DNA of 64,000 bases, taken from Rhizobium leguminosarum bv. trifolii WSM1325 (lineage in GTDB: Bacteria; Pseudomonadota; Alphaproteobacteria; Rhizobiales; Rhizobiaceae). Below the pieces are notes generated by a model. The model had not been told where the DNA came from, made no database searches, and saw only the letters and a program-made list of their open reading frames with translations. A program made the position numbers and the translations under genes. The stretch is from assembly GCA_000023185.1 (NCBI GenBank), contig CP001625.1, forward strand, positions 434,001 to 498,000, written 5' to 3'. This document shows positions 16,967 to 25,773 of the stretch, in pieces (position 1 is the first letter of the stretch; each line of letters starts with the position of its first letter).

Positions 16967-17686
16967 ATGACGACTTACGCGCCTCTCGATATCCTGAAGC
17001 CAGTAGGCGACGGCATCTGGATCGTCGACAGCGGGCCGCTCGCCGCTGCCGGAGCCATCCCTTTGCCCATTCGCATGACGGTCATGCAGTTAGGTGACGG
17101 CAGTATCGTCCTGCATTCCCCGACGCGCTACGATATCAGCCTGCGGCAAGAGATCGAAAGCCTTGGGGCCATCCGGCATATTGTCGCGCCGAACAGCGCA
17201 CACTGGAGTTTCGTCAAGGACTGGAAGGGACGCGTCCCGGACGCGCTCGCCTGGGCGGCCCCCGGTTTGAGGCGGCGTCGCCAAGTAAAGAAAGCTCGCA
17301 TTCCGTGGCATGGCGACCTTGGCGCCAAATCCCCGGCGCACTTCGCGCCTGATATCGATCAGATCGAGGTACCGGGGATCGGCGGGTTCTTTGAAGTCTG
17401 CTTCTTTCACCGGAAAAGCCAGAGCCTCGTCGTGACCGATCTCATCCAGAACCTTGATGATCATCATCAGTCTGCGATGATGCGACTGTTTTCAAAGCTG
17501 GTTGGCGCGCGAGACCGTGCGCCGATCTATTTGAGGGCTGTCGTACGCTTGAAAGGCGAGCCGGCCAAGGCAGCAGCCCGGCAACTCGTGGCGTTGGCAC
17601 CGAAGCGGGTAATCTTCAGCCATGGTCGATATTTTGATGAAGACGCGTCTGCGCGTTTGCGCAAATCGTTCGAATGGTTGGTTTAA
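16967..17686 (+). CDS. DUF4336 family protein
   Basis: 239 aa. Contains a metallo-beta-lactamase-like layout (IWIVDSGPL, IRHIVAPNSAHWSFVKDW, then a late HGR), as in DUF4336 proteins, but several metal ligands are not obvious. Probably works with the SDR in front. Its stop overlaps by 4 bp the end of the convergent 17683-19074 gene. Confidence 0.75.
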   Translation: MTTYAPLDILKPVGDGIWIVDSGPLAAAGAIPLPIRMTVMQLGDGSIVLHSPTRYDISLRQEIESLGAIRHIVAPNSAHWSFVKDWKGRVPDALAWAAPGLRRRRQVKKARIPWHGDLGAKSPAHFAPDIDQIEVPGIGGFFEVCFFHRKSQSLVVTDLIQNLDDHHQSAMMRLFSKLVGARDRAPIYLRAVVRLKGEPAKAAARQLVALAPKRVIFSHGRYFDEDASARLRKSFEWLV

Positions 17687-19074
17687 GCTGTGTCATATCC
17701 TGTCAACGACACACCAGCTTGCGAGTGGTTGCTGGCAAATTCCTCTACCTTCCGGAATGGGAGCGCCCCGGGCATCGCTGCTCGCTTGGGTAGAGCTTCG
17801 ATCGCCTTGCTGTAGCGGACCATTGTAGCGAGGTCTGCCGGGAACCGGTCTCGATCGACGCCGAGCAGATCACCGCGATTGCGGGCGCGGTCGAGAACAC
17901 CCTGCCAATCCGAAATCGTTGCCTGTCCGACGGCTTCGACGCCGTTCGGAAACACTGTTATGAAGATGTCGTCGAAGGCCGCCCCGTCGTTAAGATAGTC
18001 ATGCAGCGCATCGACCGACGGTTTGGCATTGAACACAAGCCAGAACGGCACTGAGCCCGTTTTGAGGGCCAGCCACGGGTCGAGCAGCATGAAGGACTCT
18101 GCGAGCAATCGCTTCGGCGGGATTCCGATCCTGCCATACCATTTCCTGTAGAAATCGGCGACGAAGACGCTCAGTTGTTCCGGTTGTTCAAAGGACAGCG
18201 TTCGAATATTAGCACCCGCAGCCTGGCCGATCGAAAGAAGATCGGGCATCAGCCCCGGCTCGAACCCCCACTCTGCCTCTACGGTCTGATCGTCCGCGGC
18301 TGGTGGATCCCACTTCGACCGCTTGTCTCCAAAGCTCTTTAGATAGGCTTCGACGCGATTGCTGCCGTTGTAATATTCATCAAGGCTTGCACCGCCGACC
18401 CCACCGAACTGGAACACAGCGTCGTTGCTGATCCGCCGCACCGGCCATTGCAGCTGGCAATCGACGATCAGCAGTGTCCCACCGGGCTCCAGGTTAGTTT
18501 CGATAAAACGGCGGTATGCAGGCGGCAGTCGTATGAATTTCTGGCGAAACAGGCCCATATGGCGCAATACCAGGCGGTCCTGGTTGGAATCGTGCATGTA
18601 GTGGATCGCGACATTCTTGTTACGCGCGAGGAGCTTCTCGACGACAGGCATGCCGACCTCAAAGCCTTTTTGAGGATCGTCAGGATCGACGCCCGTATGC
18701 CGTACCGGCGTCAGGAACGTCTGGGGAAGCCAGGGCGCGCCCAGTGCAGCGCAGAGATGCATCAACGCGCCATTCGACGAACCAATAGCAATTACCGGAT
18801 AACGCCGTTGCGGATACAGGCCGACAAACCATTCGGCCACTTCATCGCTGCTGACGCTGTTCACCTTCTTCGGAGAGACCGCATAGGTCAGGCTGCTCAA
18901 GGCGAAGAAGCCACGTCTCGCCGGCTTCGGCAAATGGTTGAGCACCGGTGCGAGCCGCCGCGTGATCCATGGCTCACCGAGGGACCTGAATGGTCTGCCG
19001 TGCAAAAAACTTGCCAATGAGCGCGCCATCGTGGCGGCTGAATCGAACAGGGCAATACCTGCCGGTGGCTTCAT
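17683..19074 (-). CDS. 463-aa protein of unknown function, coupled to P450
   Basis: No family recognised. A GSSNGALMHL segment near residue 98 looks like an alpha/beta-hydrolase nucleophile elbow and the C-terminal third has WLVFNAKPSVDAL and FPNGVEAVGQATISDW. No signal peptide or membrane helix. Its ATG overlaps the P450 stop (ATGA at 19071-19074), so the two are translationally coupled and likely act on the same substrate. Under the EcfG-type promoter at 20437-20461. Confidence 0.7.
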   Translation of the reverse strand: MKPPAGIALFDSAATMARSLASFLHGRPFRSLGEPWITRRLAPVLNHLPKPARRGFFALSSLTYAVSPKKVNSVSSDEVAEWFVGLYPQRRYPVIAIGSSNGALMHLCAALGAPWLPQTFLTPVRHTGVDPDDPQKGFEVGMPVVEKLLARNKNVAIHYMHDSNQDRLVLRHMGLFRQKFIRLPPAYRRFIETNLEPGGTLLIVDCQLQWPVRRISNDAVFQFGGVGGASLDEYYNGSNRVEAYLKSFGDKRSKWDPPAADDQTVEAEWGFEPGLMPDLLSIGQAAGANIRTLSFEQPEQLSVFVADFYRKWYGRIGIPPKRLLAESFMLLDPWLALKTGSVPFWLVFNAKPSVDALHDYLNDGAAFDDIFITVFPNGVEAVGQATISDWQGVLDRARNRGDLLGVDRDRFPADLATMVRYSKAIEALPKRAAMPGALPFRKVEEFASNHSQAGVSLTGYDTA

Positions 19075-20405
19075 GCGGCAGCACCCTGCCGATTTGAAAG
19101 GCGAATCTCGATTTCAAAATGATCAAGGCTGCCAGGAAGCTGTTCGGGATCAAGTGATGGTTCGACGACACTGATCGTCGCCTTCGACAGTATCGCACCC
19201 ATCGCCAGGCTGGCGACCGTGGGAACGAGGTTATGCGCTGGGCAAATCGCGGCCCCACCGCTGAAGGGAACCAGACCCTCGGAGGGCTTCGATTCCGTAT
19301 CAAACCATGTCGTCGGGGACATTCGATTGGCGATGTCGAGACGCTCGTCGTTGCGGTGGAAGAACGGAGCAAATATGATGATGCCGGTGCCTTTCCTGAT
19401 CGTCTGGCCGCCGATGATGTGATCCTCGGTCAGCTCTCGCAGAATGGCGGGGGTTGTTGGCCACAGCCGCACGGCGTCGATGAGAACCGCGCGGGCAAAG
19501 GGACGATCAGCAGCCGCAGCGTCGGCTTCCTCCACGGCCCTGGCCTGCTCGTCCGGCTGGCACCCAAGCAGAGCAAGAGCTCTGAATGTGGCGATGCCGG
19601 CGGCATCGAACGCGAAAAGCCACTGTGCCACCTGGCTTTCAGGCTCAACCTCCGCCCGGTTCGGAAGCCTCGATATCAAACTGTCCGGCTCAGGCTGTCG
19701 CAGGTATTCGGCCACGCGCTTTTGATAGCGCTTAAGTTTGCCATTGTTGGCAAAGGCTGCGAATGCCCAGTTGGCTCGCCGGCGTAGATCGTCGAGATCG
19801 TTGGTGAGTTGCTCATCTTCGCGCGCGCTGTCGCCGAGCACAATTCTTCGGACAATGCGGAACCATGGTTGGGAAAACTCATCCCAGCTAACGTATCGAA
19901 CACCGGTGTCAGCGAGCGGCAAGAGCGCCTGGAGCTCCTCTCGGACAATACGGTCAAAATGCTCGACGAAGGGATGCACCCGCTCGTTGGTCGCCAAGGC
20001 GTGTTCGTGGAGAGGACGGAGTTCAGCCCGTCTGGCGGCGTTCGAGATCAGCACATTGCCCGGTTCGAAATGCGCGAGGGCTGATCGCTTCTCTTTCGAC
20101 GCCGGTGTGAAAGGCATGGGTGTTCCCTCCAAGGCCTCTGCGACATGGTGGGGATCGAGAAGCAAAAGCTGCGGCCGGAATGGCAGTGGCACAAGCAGAG
20201 GCCCACGACCGTATGTCTTCCGCAAACGTTGCATCAACCGGACAGCCTTGACGTCGAGGTCACGCCGCTGCGCCAAAGCCTCCATCGACGAGCGGCGCTT
20301 GATCACGCCTTTGGCGATCGTCGGCGCCATCACCGTCCTGATGATCCTAAATGTGTCGAGGAGGCTAGCCCTTGCCGTCGTCACCGGTTCTACGCGTGCT
20401 TCCAT
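19071..20405 (-). CDS. cytochrome P450, divergent
   Basis: About 444 aa from the ATG at 20405 (GGGAAG upstream); TTG at 20450 or ATG at 20426 are alternatives, but the EcfG-type promoter overlaps them and favours 20405. Heme-binding loop reads VPFSGGAAICPA: Phe, Gly and the heme Cys are present, but the usual Arg is Ala and the last Gly is Ala. I-helix FDAAGIATFR lacks the standard acid-Thr pair, and the K-helix has DAVR instead of ExxR. So it is a divergent P450, possibly not a plain monooxygenase. Coupled to the unknown gene downstream. Confidence 0.8.
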   Translation of the reverse strand: MEARVEPVTTARASLLDTFRIIRTVMAPTIAKGVIKRRSSMEALAQRRDLDVKAVRLMQRLRKTYGRGPLLVPLPFRPQLLLLDPHHVAEALEGTPMPFTPASKEKRSALAHFEPGNVLISNAARRAELRPLHEHALATNERVHPFVEHFDRIVREELQALLPLADTGVRYVSWDEFSQPWFRIVRRIVLGDSAREDEQLTNDLDDLRRRANWAFAAFANNGKLKRYQKRVAEYLRQPEPDSLISRLPNRAEVEPESQVAQWLFAFDAAGIATFRALALLGCQPDEQARAVEEADAAAADRPFARAVLIDAVRLWPTTPAILRELTEDHIIGGQTIRKGTGIIIFAPFFHRNDERLDIANRMSPTTWFDTESKPSEGLVPFSGGAAICPAHNLVPTVASLAMGAILSKATISVVEPSLDPEQLPGSLDHFEIEIRLSNRQGAAA

Positions 20406-20434
20406 GTTCTTCCCTGCCCGCTTCATTTCCTCTG

Positions 20435-20461
20435 GGAACTTTGGGGACAAGCTTTAGTTCC
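20435..20461. promoter_or_regulatory. bidirectional, overlapping EcfG-type promoters
   Basis: Plus strand: GGAAC (20435-20439), 16 bases, AGTT (20456-20459), for the hydrolase. Minus strand: GGAAC (20461-20457), 16 bases, AGTT (20440-20437), for the P450 operon. The -35 of each overlaps the -10 of the other. Confidence 0.6.
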
Positions 20462-20487
20462 TCCTCAATGTTCCAAGGAAACACGCC

Positions 20488-21309
20488 ATGCTGACATTCG
20501 AGGAAAATGGGCACGGTGAACCGCTCGTCCTGCTTCATGGCCTTGGCGGAAGTGCCCGCTCCTGGGACTTGCTCGTCCCGGAACTGCAGAAGCACCGGCG
20601 GCTTATCCTGCTGAACCTTCCGGGCCACGGAGGATCACCGCTCACGTCAGACGCCGCCACATTCGATGGCATGGTTGCAGCGGTAGAGGCGTTTCTGGAA
20701 ACGCGAGGGATCACCTCCATTGACGTCGTCGGCAGTTCTCTCGGCGGCCGGATCGTTTTGGAATTGGCGCGGCGCGGACGCGTGCGCTCTGCCATTGCGC
20801 TTGATCCAGGCGGTTTCTGGCACGGCTGGGAGCGGCATTATATCTTTGCCAGCCTGATGGGCACGATCAAACTGATACGTGCGCTTGGCAGTCAAAGAAA
20901 AATTCTCGCCAAGCCTGGCATTAGATCGGTTTCGATCCGCCAGCTCTCCCACAAACCCTCTGCACTCAGTCAGCCATTCGTTGAGCAGGAAATCCGCAGC
21001 TGCGCAGCGGCCTCAAACTTCGAGGATATCGTGCGGGACCTGACATCCATCCCGCCGCAAATGGGGCCGGCCGCCGATAATGTCCAATCCGTTGCAATCG
21101 GTTGGGGTCGCCAGGATAAACTTTGTTTCCCCGGCCAAGCCATCCGAGCACAGACGGCGTTTCCCGGTTCCATATTGCGATGGTTCGACGCGTGCGGTCA
21201 TTTTCCAATATGGGACCAGCCGTCGCTGACGGTACAGTTCATTCTCCAATGCCTCGACCTGGAAAGGAACAGCGATGAACAACGAGCTTCAATGCAGCAA
21301 GGAATTTGA
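20488..21309 (+). CDS. alpha/beta hydrolase
   Basis: 273 aa. Oxyanion region VLLHGLGGSARSW (residues 14-26), nucleophile elbow VVGSSLGGR (Ser near 83), acid in GWGRQDKLCFP and catalytic His in CGHFPIWDQP near the end. Cytosolic, ester or C-C hydrolase; substrate unknown. CAAGGAAACACGCC precedes the ATG. Divergent from the P450 operon over a shared EcfG-type promoter. Confidence 0.85.
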   Translation: MLTFEENGHGEPLVLLHGLGGSARSWDLLVPELQKHRRLILLNLPGHGGSPLTSDAATFDGMVAAVEAFLETRGITSIDVVGSSLGGRIVLELARRGRVRSAIALDPGGFWHGWERHYIFASLMGTIKLIRALGSQRKILAKPGIRSVSIRQLSHKPSALSQPFVEQEIRSCAAASNFEDIVRDLTSIPPQMGPAADNVQSVAIGWGRQDKLCFPGQAIRAQTAFPGSILRWFDACGHFPIWDQPSLTVQFILQCLDLERNSDEQRASMQQGI

Positions 21310-21469
21310 ACAACGCCTTTGGAACATCCGCGATATCCTTCATGGTGCGGTTCAGGATAGCATTGCGCATCAGCAGCAGAGCGCAGGTCTCGCCACCAAA
21401 AAGGCATATGAGGAGCTTGCGGGTCTTCTGGACGAACTTCAGAGCAATCTGAAGAAGCCGGAGCGGTAG
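21275..21469 (+). CDS. 64-aa helical protein coupled to the hydrolase
   Basis: MNNELQCSKEFEQRLWNIRD, rich in Gln/Leu/Lys, predicted coiled-coil. Overlaps the hydrolase end by 35 bp; AAAGGAAC lies upstream of the ATG. No family recognised. Confidence 0.6.
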   Translation: MNNELQCSKEFEQRLWNIRDILHGAVQDSIAHQQQSAGLATKKAYEELAGLLDELQSNLKKPER

Positions 21470-21576
21470 AGGCTTTCGGGCTAATCTTGGGAGCTGTGCG
21501 GTTTCGCACATTGCCGGACGAAACTTGTCACGCGTGTATAATCAGGACATTCGAAAACGAGACAAGGGTGGCTTCG

Positions 21577-22035
21577 ATGCACACTCCGAATATCCTTATC
21601 CTGGAAGACGAAGCTCTCATCGCATTGGATGTCGAGACGACGCTGAACGACATCGAGGCGGGGTGCCTGACGAGTTTCGCGTCATGTGCCGACGCGTTGA
21701 AATGGCTAGCGGAGAACACCCCTGACATCGCCATCATTGATATTTTCCTGCGAGACGGTGAGTGCATGGAGGTTGCAGACATCCTTGTGGAACGGGGTGT
21801 TCCGTTCGTCGTCCACAGCGCGCGAAGGAAAGTCACCCACGAAAGCCACCGCATCTTTCTCAAAGGCATCTGGGTACCGAAACCTGCCGTTCCGAACGAT
21901 TTGGCCCCGAACCGTCGAAGCACAACTTTCAAAAACACGCTCAGTCGCGGCTTAAGCCCAGCATCATCAGTCGGGCCGTCAAAACGGCAAAGTCCTGCGC
22001 ATCAAGGTTGGCCGCTACCGCCGGCAGCACCATAG
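21577..22035 (+). CDS. single-domain receiver (response regulator-like), odd C-terminus
   Basis: Receiver domain residues 1-105: acidic pocket LEDEA (E10, D11), phospho-acceptor D55 in AIIDIF, Ser81 in VVHSA, and conserved Lys102 in PKPA. After residue 110 the sequence becomes Arg/Ser/Pro-rich and runs into the end of the convergent SDR gene, so the natural stop was probably lost by a frameshift. No output domain. Confidence 0.7.
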   Translation: MHTPNILILEDEALIALDVETTLNDIEAGCLTSFASCADALKWLAENTPDIAIIDIFLRDGECMEVADILVERGVPFVVHSARRKVTHESHRIFLKGIWVPKPAVPNDLAPNRRSTTFKNTLSRGLSPASSVGPSKRQSPAHQGWPLPPAAP

Positions 22036-23003
22036 ATCTGCCCGGTGGCATAGCTTGCCTCTGGATCGGCGAGCTGGACGTAGATCGAGGCGAGTTCGGC
22101 CGGCTGGCCGGGACGGCCAAGCGGTGTATCGCCGCCGAACATCATGAGCTTCTCCATCGTCGCGCCGCCACTGACCTGAAGCGGTGTCCAGATTGGACCC
22201 GGCGCCACGCCATTGACCCGGATCCCCTTCGGACCGAGTTGCTTGGCCATCGACTTGGTGAAGTTCATCGCCGCCGCCTTTGTGATCGCATAGTCAACCA
22301 GATCCTCTGATGGATCATAGGCCTGCACCGAGGTTGTCTGGATAATCGCCGAGCCGGGCTTCAGATGCTCGAGGGCAGCCTTGGTCAGCCAGAACATCGC
22401 GTAGATATTGGTCTTCATCGTCGCATCGAAGGCTTCGGTGGTTATGTCTGACACCGATGCGGCCTGCTGTTGCCGTCCTGCGTTATTGACCAGGATATCG
22501 AGACCACCGAGGGCCTGGACTGCGTCCTCGATAAGCTTCTCGCAAAACGCCTCGTCCCGGAGATCGCCCGGCAAAGCGACACCCTTTCGACCTTCCTTCT
22601 CGATCAGGGCAATAACTTCTTTCGCATCGGGCTCTTCGTCGGGAAGATAGTTGATTGCGACGTCGGCACCTTCGCGCGCATATGCGATCGCGGCGGCGCG
22701 TCCCATGCCGGAATCGCCACCGGTAATGAGCGCTCTCATTCCCGCCAGGCGGCCAGATCCTTTGTAGGAGGTTTCACCGTGATCCGGCTTCGGGTTCATT
22801 TTCCCAGCCAGGCCAGGGAAAGGCTGGGACTGCTTTTCAAACGGAGGCTTCGGGTATTTTGTCGTCGGATTTTCCATAGTGGCTGCTTTCGATAAGGTTG
22901 AGGCCGCCTGCGCAACAAAAGGAAATGTCGAAGCGGCAAGCGTTGCAGTCGCGGACGCAAGTACGGAGCGGCGGCTGAGTTTGAGAGTGAATGATTGGGC
23001 CAT
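22002..23003 (-). CDS. exported SDR oxidoreductase with Tat signal (YghA-like)
   Basis: 333 aa. N-terminal twin-arginine signal (LSRRSVLASATATLAAS, cleavage near AQA), then an extended linker FEKQSQPFPGLAGKMNPKPD and the SDR fold: ITGGDSGMGRAAA, NNAGRQ, TSVQAYDPSEDLVDYAITK (Tyr/Lys). This linker and order match the YghA family. Second gene after the 23019-23816 SDR, 15 bp apart, in an EcfG-type unit. Confidence 0.85.
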   Translation of the reverse strand: MAQSFTLKLSRRSVLASATATLAASTFPFVAQAASTLSKAATMENPTTKYPKPPFEKQSQPFPGLAGKMNPKPDHGETSYKGSGRLAGMRALITGGDSGMGRAAAIAYAREGADVAINYLPDEEPDAKEVIALIEKEGRKGVALPGDLRDEAFCEKLIEDAVQALGGLDILVNNAGRQQQAASVSDITTEAFDATMKTNIYAMFWLTKAALEHLKPGSAIIQTTSVQAYDPSEDLVDYAITKAAAMNFTKSMAKQLGPKGIRVNGVAPGPIWTPLQVSGGATMEKLMMFGGDTPLGRPGQPAELASIYVQLADPEASYATGQIYGAAGGSGQP

Positions 23004-23018
23004 GTTAAGGCTCCTGAT

Positions 23019-23816
23019 TTAGTTTTTGCCTGAACCCGGCTCGGCCATCTTGGCGTGCTGGTGGGCCAGCATGCTCGCGGGCGTGACATTGGCGACGGCG
23101 GCTTGCAGCTTGTTCTTCCAGCCGCTGACGACATCACCTTCGCCATCCATCATCGCGTCGTAACCGACCTTGGCAACGTCGGCCGGGTCATCCTTCTTCG
23201 CCTGACCGACGGAAGTGTCCGTCAGGTCAGCGCGTTGGAAGAACTCAGTCTCCGTCGGACCCGGCATCAGGCAGCTCACCGTAATGCCACTGTCTTTCAG
23301 CTCTTCGCGCAACGCGAAGGAGAAGCTGTTGATGAATGCCTTGGTGCCATTGTAGACGGCCTGATAAGATCCGGGCATAAAGCCGGCAATCGAACCGGTC
23401 AGCAGGATGCGGCCTTGTCCGCGGCTGCGCATCAGATTGCCGACCTGTTGCACGAGGTAGATGGTGCCGACGATGTTCGTGTCTACGACCTTGCGGGCCT
23501 CGACGAAGTCCTGATCGAGGAAGCCCTTACCAAGTCCCCTGCCGGCATTGGCCATCAACAGATCGACGGAGCGGCCAGATGCCTCGATTTTTTCAAGAAG
23601 GCGGTCGACACCTTCCTCCGTAGACAGATCGGCTTCGATCGCATCCACCGAGGTGCCAAACTCCTTCAAGCTGGCTGCGGCCTGATGGATGCGTGCTTCA
23701 TCGGCTGCAATGATTAGATCGTAGCCGTCCTGGGCGGCACATTTTGCCAGTTCATAGCCGATACCCGTCGATGCACCTGTGACGACGGCAAGGCCTTTTC
23801 CGGTTTCGATCGCCAT
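23019..23816 (-). CDS. SDR family oxidoreductase
   Basis: 265 aa. VTGASTGIGYELAK (NADP loop, residues 11-24), NAGRGLG, GSIAGF and YNGTKAF (Tyr/Lys pair), PGPTETEF. Start at 23816 fixed by TAAGGAGATACCCA; the longer frame is not conserved. First gene of a two-SDR operon behind the promoter at 23895-23919. Confidence 0.85.
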   Translation of the reverse strand: MAIETGKGLAVVTGASTGIGYELAKCAAQDGYDLIIAADEARIHQAAASLKEFGTSVDAIEADLSTEEGVDRLLEKIEASGRSVDLLMANAGRGLGKGFLDQDFVEARKVVDTNIVGTIYLVQQVGNLMRSRGQGRILLTGSIAGFMPGSYQAVYNGTKAFINSFSFALREELKDSGITVSCLMPGPTETEFFQRADLTDTSVGQAKKDDPADVAKVGYDAMMDGEGDVVSGWKNKLQAAVANVTPASMLAHQHAKMAEPGSGKN

Positions 23817-23894
23817 TGGGTATCTCCTTATGCTGTGAGGATGCGATGATGCGGCTACCCGGCGTCGTGCGCGGCGGGGAAACTTTGGCCTGCA

Positions 23895-23919
23895 AACGAC
23901 CGTCTTCCGGACTTGTTCC
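23895..23919 (-). promoter_or_regulatory. EcfG-type promoter of SDR operon
   Basis: GGAAC (23919-23915), 16 bases, CGTT (23898-23895), minus strand; exact CGTT. Confidence 0.7.
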
Positions 23920-23995
23920 TCGCCGGCGGCGCTTGTACGAAATCGCACGAAACCGAGGAATTCGGACGGAAAACACCGCTTTGCGCTTCCTGTGA

Positions 23996-24021
23996 GGAAC
24001 TTCGGCGAGAAACGCGTCGTT
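23996..24021 (+). promoter_or_regulatory. EcfG-type promoter of the 24-kb small-protein genes
   Basis: GGAAC (23996-24000), 17 bases, CGTT (24018-24021), 35 bp before the ATG at 24056. Confidence 0.65.
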
Positions 24022-24055
24022 TTCTTTGCTTCATCAAAACAAGAGGAGATGTACC

Positions 24056-24370
24056 ATGCCGCAGGGCGACAAATCCGCATATACCGACAAGCAGAAGCGC
24101 AAGGCCGAGCATATCGAGGAGGGCTACGAGGATCGCGGCGTCTCCGATAAGGAAGCCGAACGCCGCGCCTGGGCCACCGTCAACAAGGAAAGCGGTGGTG
24201 GCAAGAAGTCAGGCTCAGGCCGAGGCCATGCCGAAAGCCACGCCTCTTCCGAAAAGGGCGGACGCAAGGGCGGCGCAGCTGCCGCGTCGCGCACCAAGGA
24301 AGAGCGCTCGGCATCCGCCAAGAAAGCCGCAGCCACGCGCAAGCGCAACGAGCACCATGCGCATCATTGA
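24056..24370 (+). CDS. basic hydrophilic small protein, often annotated plasmid stabilisation protein
   Basis: 104 aa, MPQGDKSAYTDKQKRKAEHI then EEGYEDRGVSDKEAERRAWA, followed by a Gly/Lys/Ala-rich low-complexity tail ending HHAHH. The N-terminal core is widespread in rhizobia; the usual name is not backed by function. AGAGGAGATGTACC precedes the ATG. EcfG-type promoter immediately upstream, so a stress protein, possibly nucleic-acid binding because of its charge. Confidence 0.75.
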   Translation: MPQGDKSAYTDKQKRKAEHIEEGYEDRGVSDKEAERRAWATVNKESGGGKKSGSGRGHAESHASSEKGGRKGGAAAASRTKEERSASAKKAAATRKRNEHHAHH

Positions 24371-24419
24371 TGGACACGGCGTCATGACAGTGGCGCCGTT
24401 CTTCTATGGAGAAACGTTC

Positions 24420-24716
24420 ATGCCGAAGAAGAAATCCAAACAGAAATGGTCGCAGGATGTCACTGAAAACAGCGACGCGATGGACCTGAAAGGCGGCGTC
24501 TTCAAGCAGCGCAGCGCCAAGAAGATCGCCGACTCGCTGAAAGCCTCGGCCGAACATAGCGATCGCCGCAAGGCCAGTCCTTTCCAGTCCGCCATGTCGA
24601 TGCTCAATTTCTACATCAATCGCGCCGGCAAGCAGCTGTCCAAGTCAAGGCTGGCGACGCTCGACCGGGCCAAGGACGAGCTGCGCAAGGATTTTGGCAA
24701 GCAGCCGAAACACTGA
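24420..24716 (+). CDS. DUF3175 family protein
   Basis: 98 aa, MPKKKSKQKWSQDVTENSDA with the DUF3175 core MDLKGGVFKQRSAKKIADSL and SMLNFYINRAGKQLS. GGAGAAACGTTC upstream. 49 bp after the previous gene, same transcription unit. Lys-rich, probably cytosolic stress protein. Confidence 0.8.
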   Translation: MPKKKSKQKWSQDVTENSDAMDLKGGVFKQRSAKKIADSLKASAEHSDRRKASPFQSAMSMLNFYINRAGKQLSKSRLATLDRAKDELRKDFGKQPKH

Positions 24717-24835
24717 TCATCGCGGCATCGCCAATAGCCCGGTTACCGCCAAGCAATCCGACGACAGATGAATGAGCACGTTGCCTGGCGGTTCGTTTCA
24801 AAACTTACTCTTGAGCTTCTTAAAGGAGATCGATT

Positions 24836-25761
24836 ATGCAAGCTGTCCGTATCCATCGCTTCGGCGGTCCGGAAGTCATGGCAATCGAGGAAATCGATCG
24901 GCCAACGCCTGCCGCCAATGAAGTTCTCATCAAAGTCTTTGCTGCAAGCGTCAATCCGGTCGATGCGAAGATGCGCGAGGGGTATCCTGTCGTTACCGAA
25001 AAGGATCTTCCCTATGTGCTTGGCCGCGATGTCAGCGGCGAAATTGCTGCCACCGGTTCCGACGTTGCCAGCTTCCTGATTGGCGACAACGTCTTTGCGT
25101 TCCTGTCACCAGAACATGGCGGCTACGAGGAATTTGTATTGGCGCGGGCTGACGAGGTGGCGGCAAAGCCGCAGTCGCTCGATGCAGTCGGCGCCGCCGC
25201 CGTACCCTTGGCCGGCATCACCGCGTGGCAGGGCCTGTTCGATCATGGTGGGCTTCAATCTGGCCAGCGTGTCCTTATTCATGGTGGTGCGGGCGGTGTC
25301 GGTCATTTCGCCATTCAGTTCGCCAAGGCCAAGGGCGCCTGGGTTGCAACGACCGTGTCCTCGTCCGACAAGGATTTTGCGACCGATCTCGGCGCCGACC
25401 AGGTGATCGATTACAAGGCTGAGAAATTCGAAGAGCTAGTCAAGCCCGTAGATCTGGTGCTCGACCTGATCGGCGGCGAGACACAGGAACGTAGCTTCGG
25501 CGTCGTCAAACCGGGGGGAGCGCTGATCTCGACGCTCCAGGAGCCGGACAAGGCACGCGCCAAAAACTGAAGATTCGGGCGGGGCGATACACCGCGCAGC
25601 CGAATGGCGCTCCATTGCAGGAGATCGCGGCGTTGATCGATGAGGGCAAGGTGAAGGTCGTCGTTGCCAGCACCTTCGAGCTTCCTCAAGCCGCAGAAGC
25701 ACAGTCTGCCCTTGGGGAAAAGCACATCCGCGGCAAAGTCGTCCTGAAGGTCGTCGAGCAT
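24836..25761 (+). pseudogene. zinc-independent quinone oxidoreductase-like enzyme, frameshifted near its end
   Basis: Frame one (24836-25570) gives the GroES-like domain (FGGPEVMAIEEID, ASVNPVDAKMREG) and most of the Rossmann domain (LIHGGAGGVGHFAIQFAKAK). It stops at TGA 25568 after EPDKARAKN. In the -1 frame the family continues without a gap: LKIRAGRYTAQPNGA, LQEIAALIDEGKVKVVV, HIRGKVVLKV. One missing base in the A-run near 25562 explains this. The truncated protein lacks the last strand and helix. Could be a sequencing error. Confidence 0.75.
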
Positions 25762-25773
25762 CAGGCAAGAACC

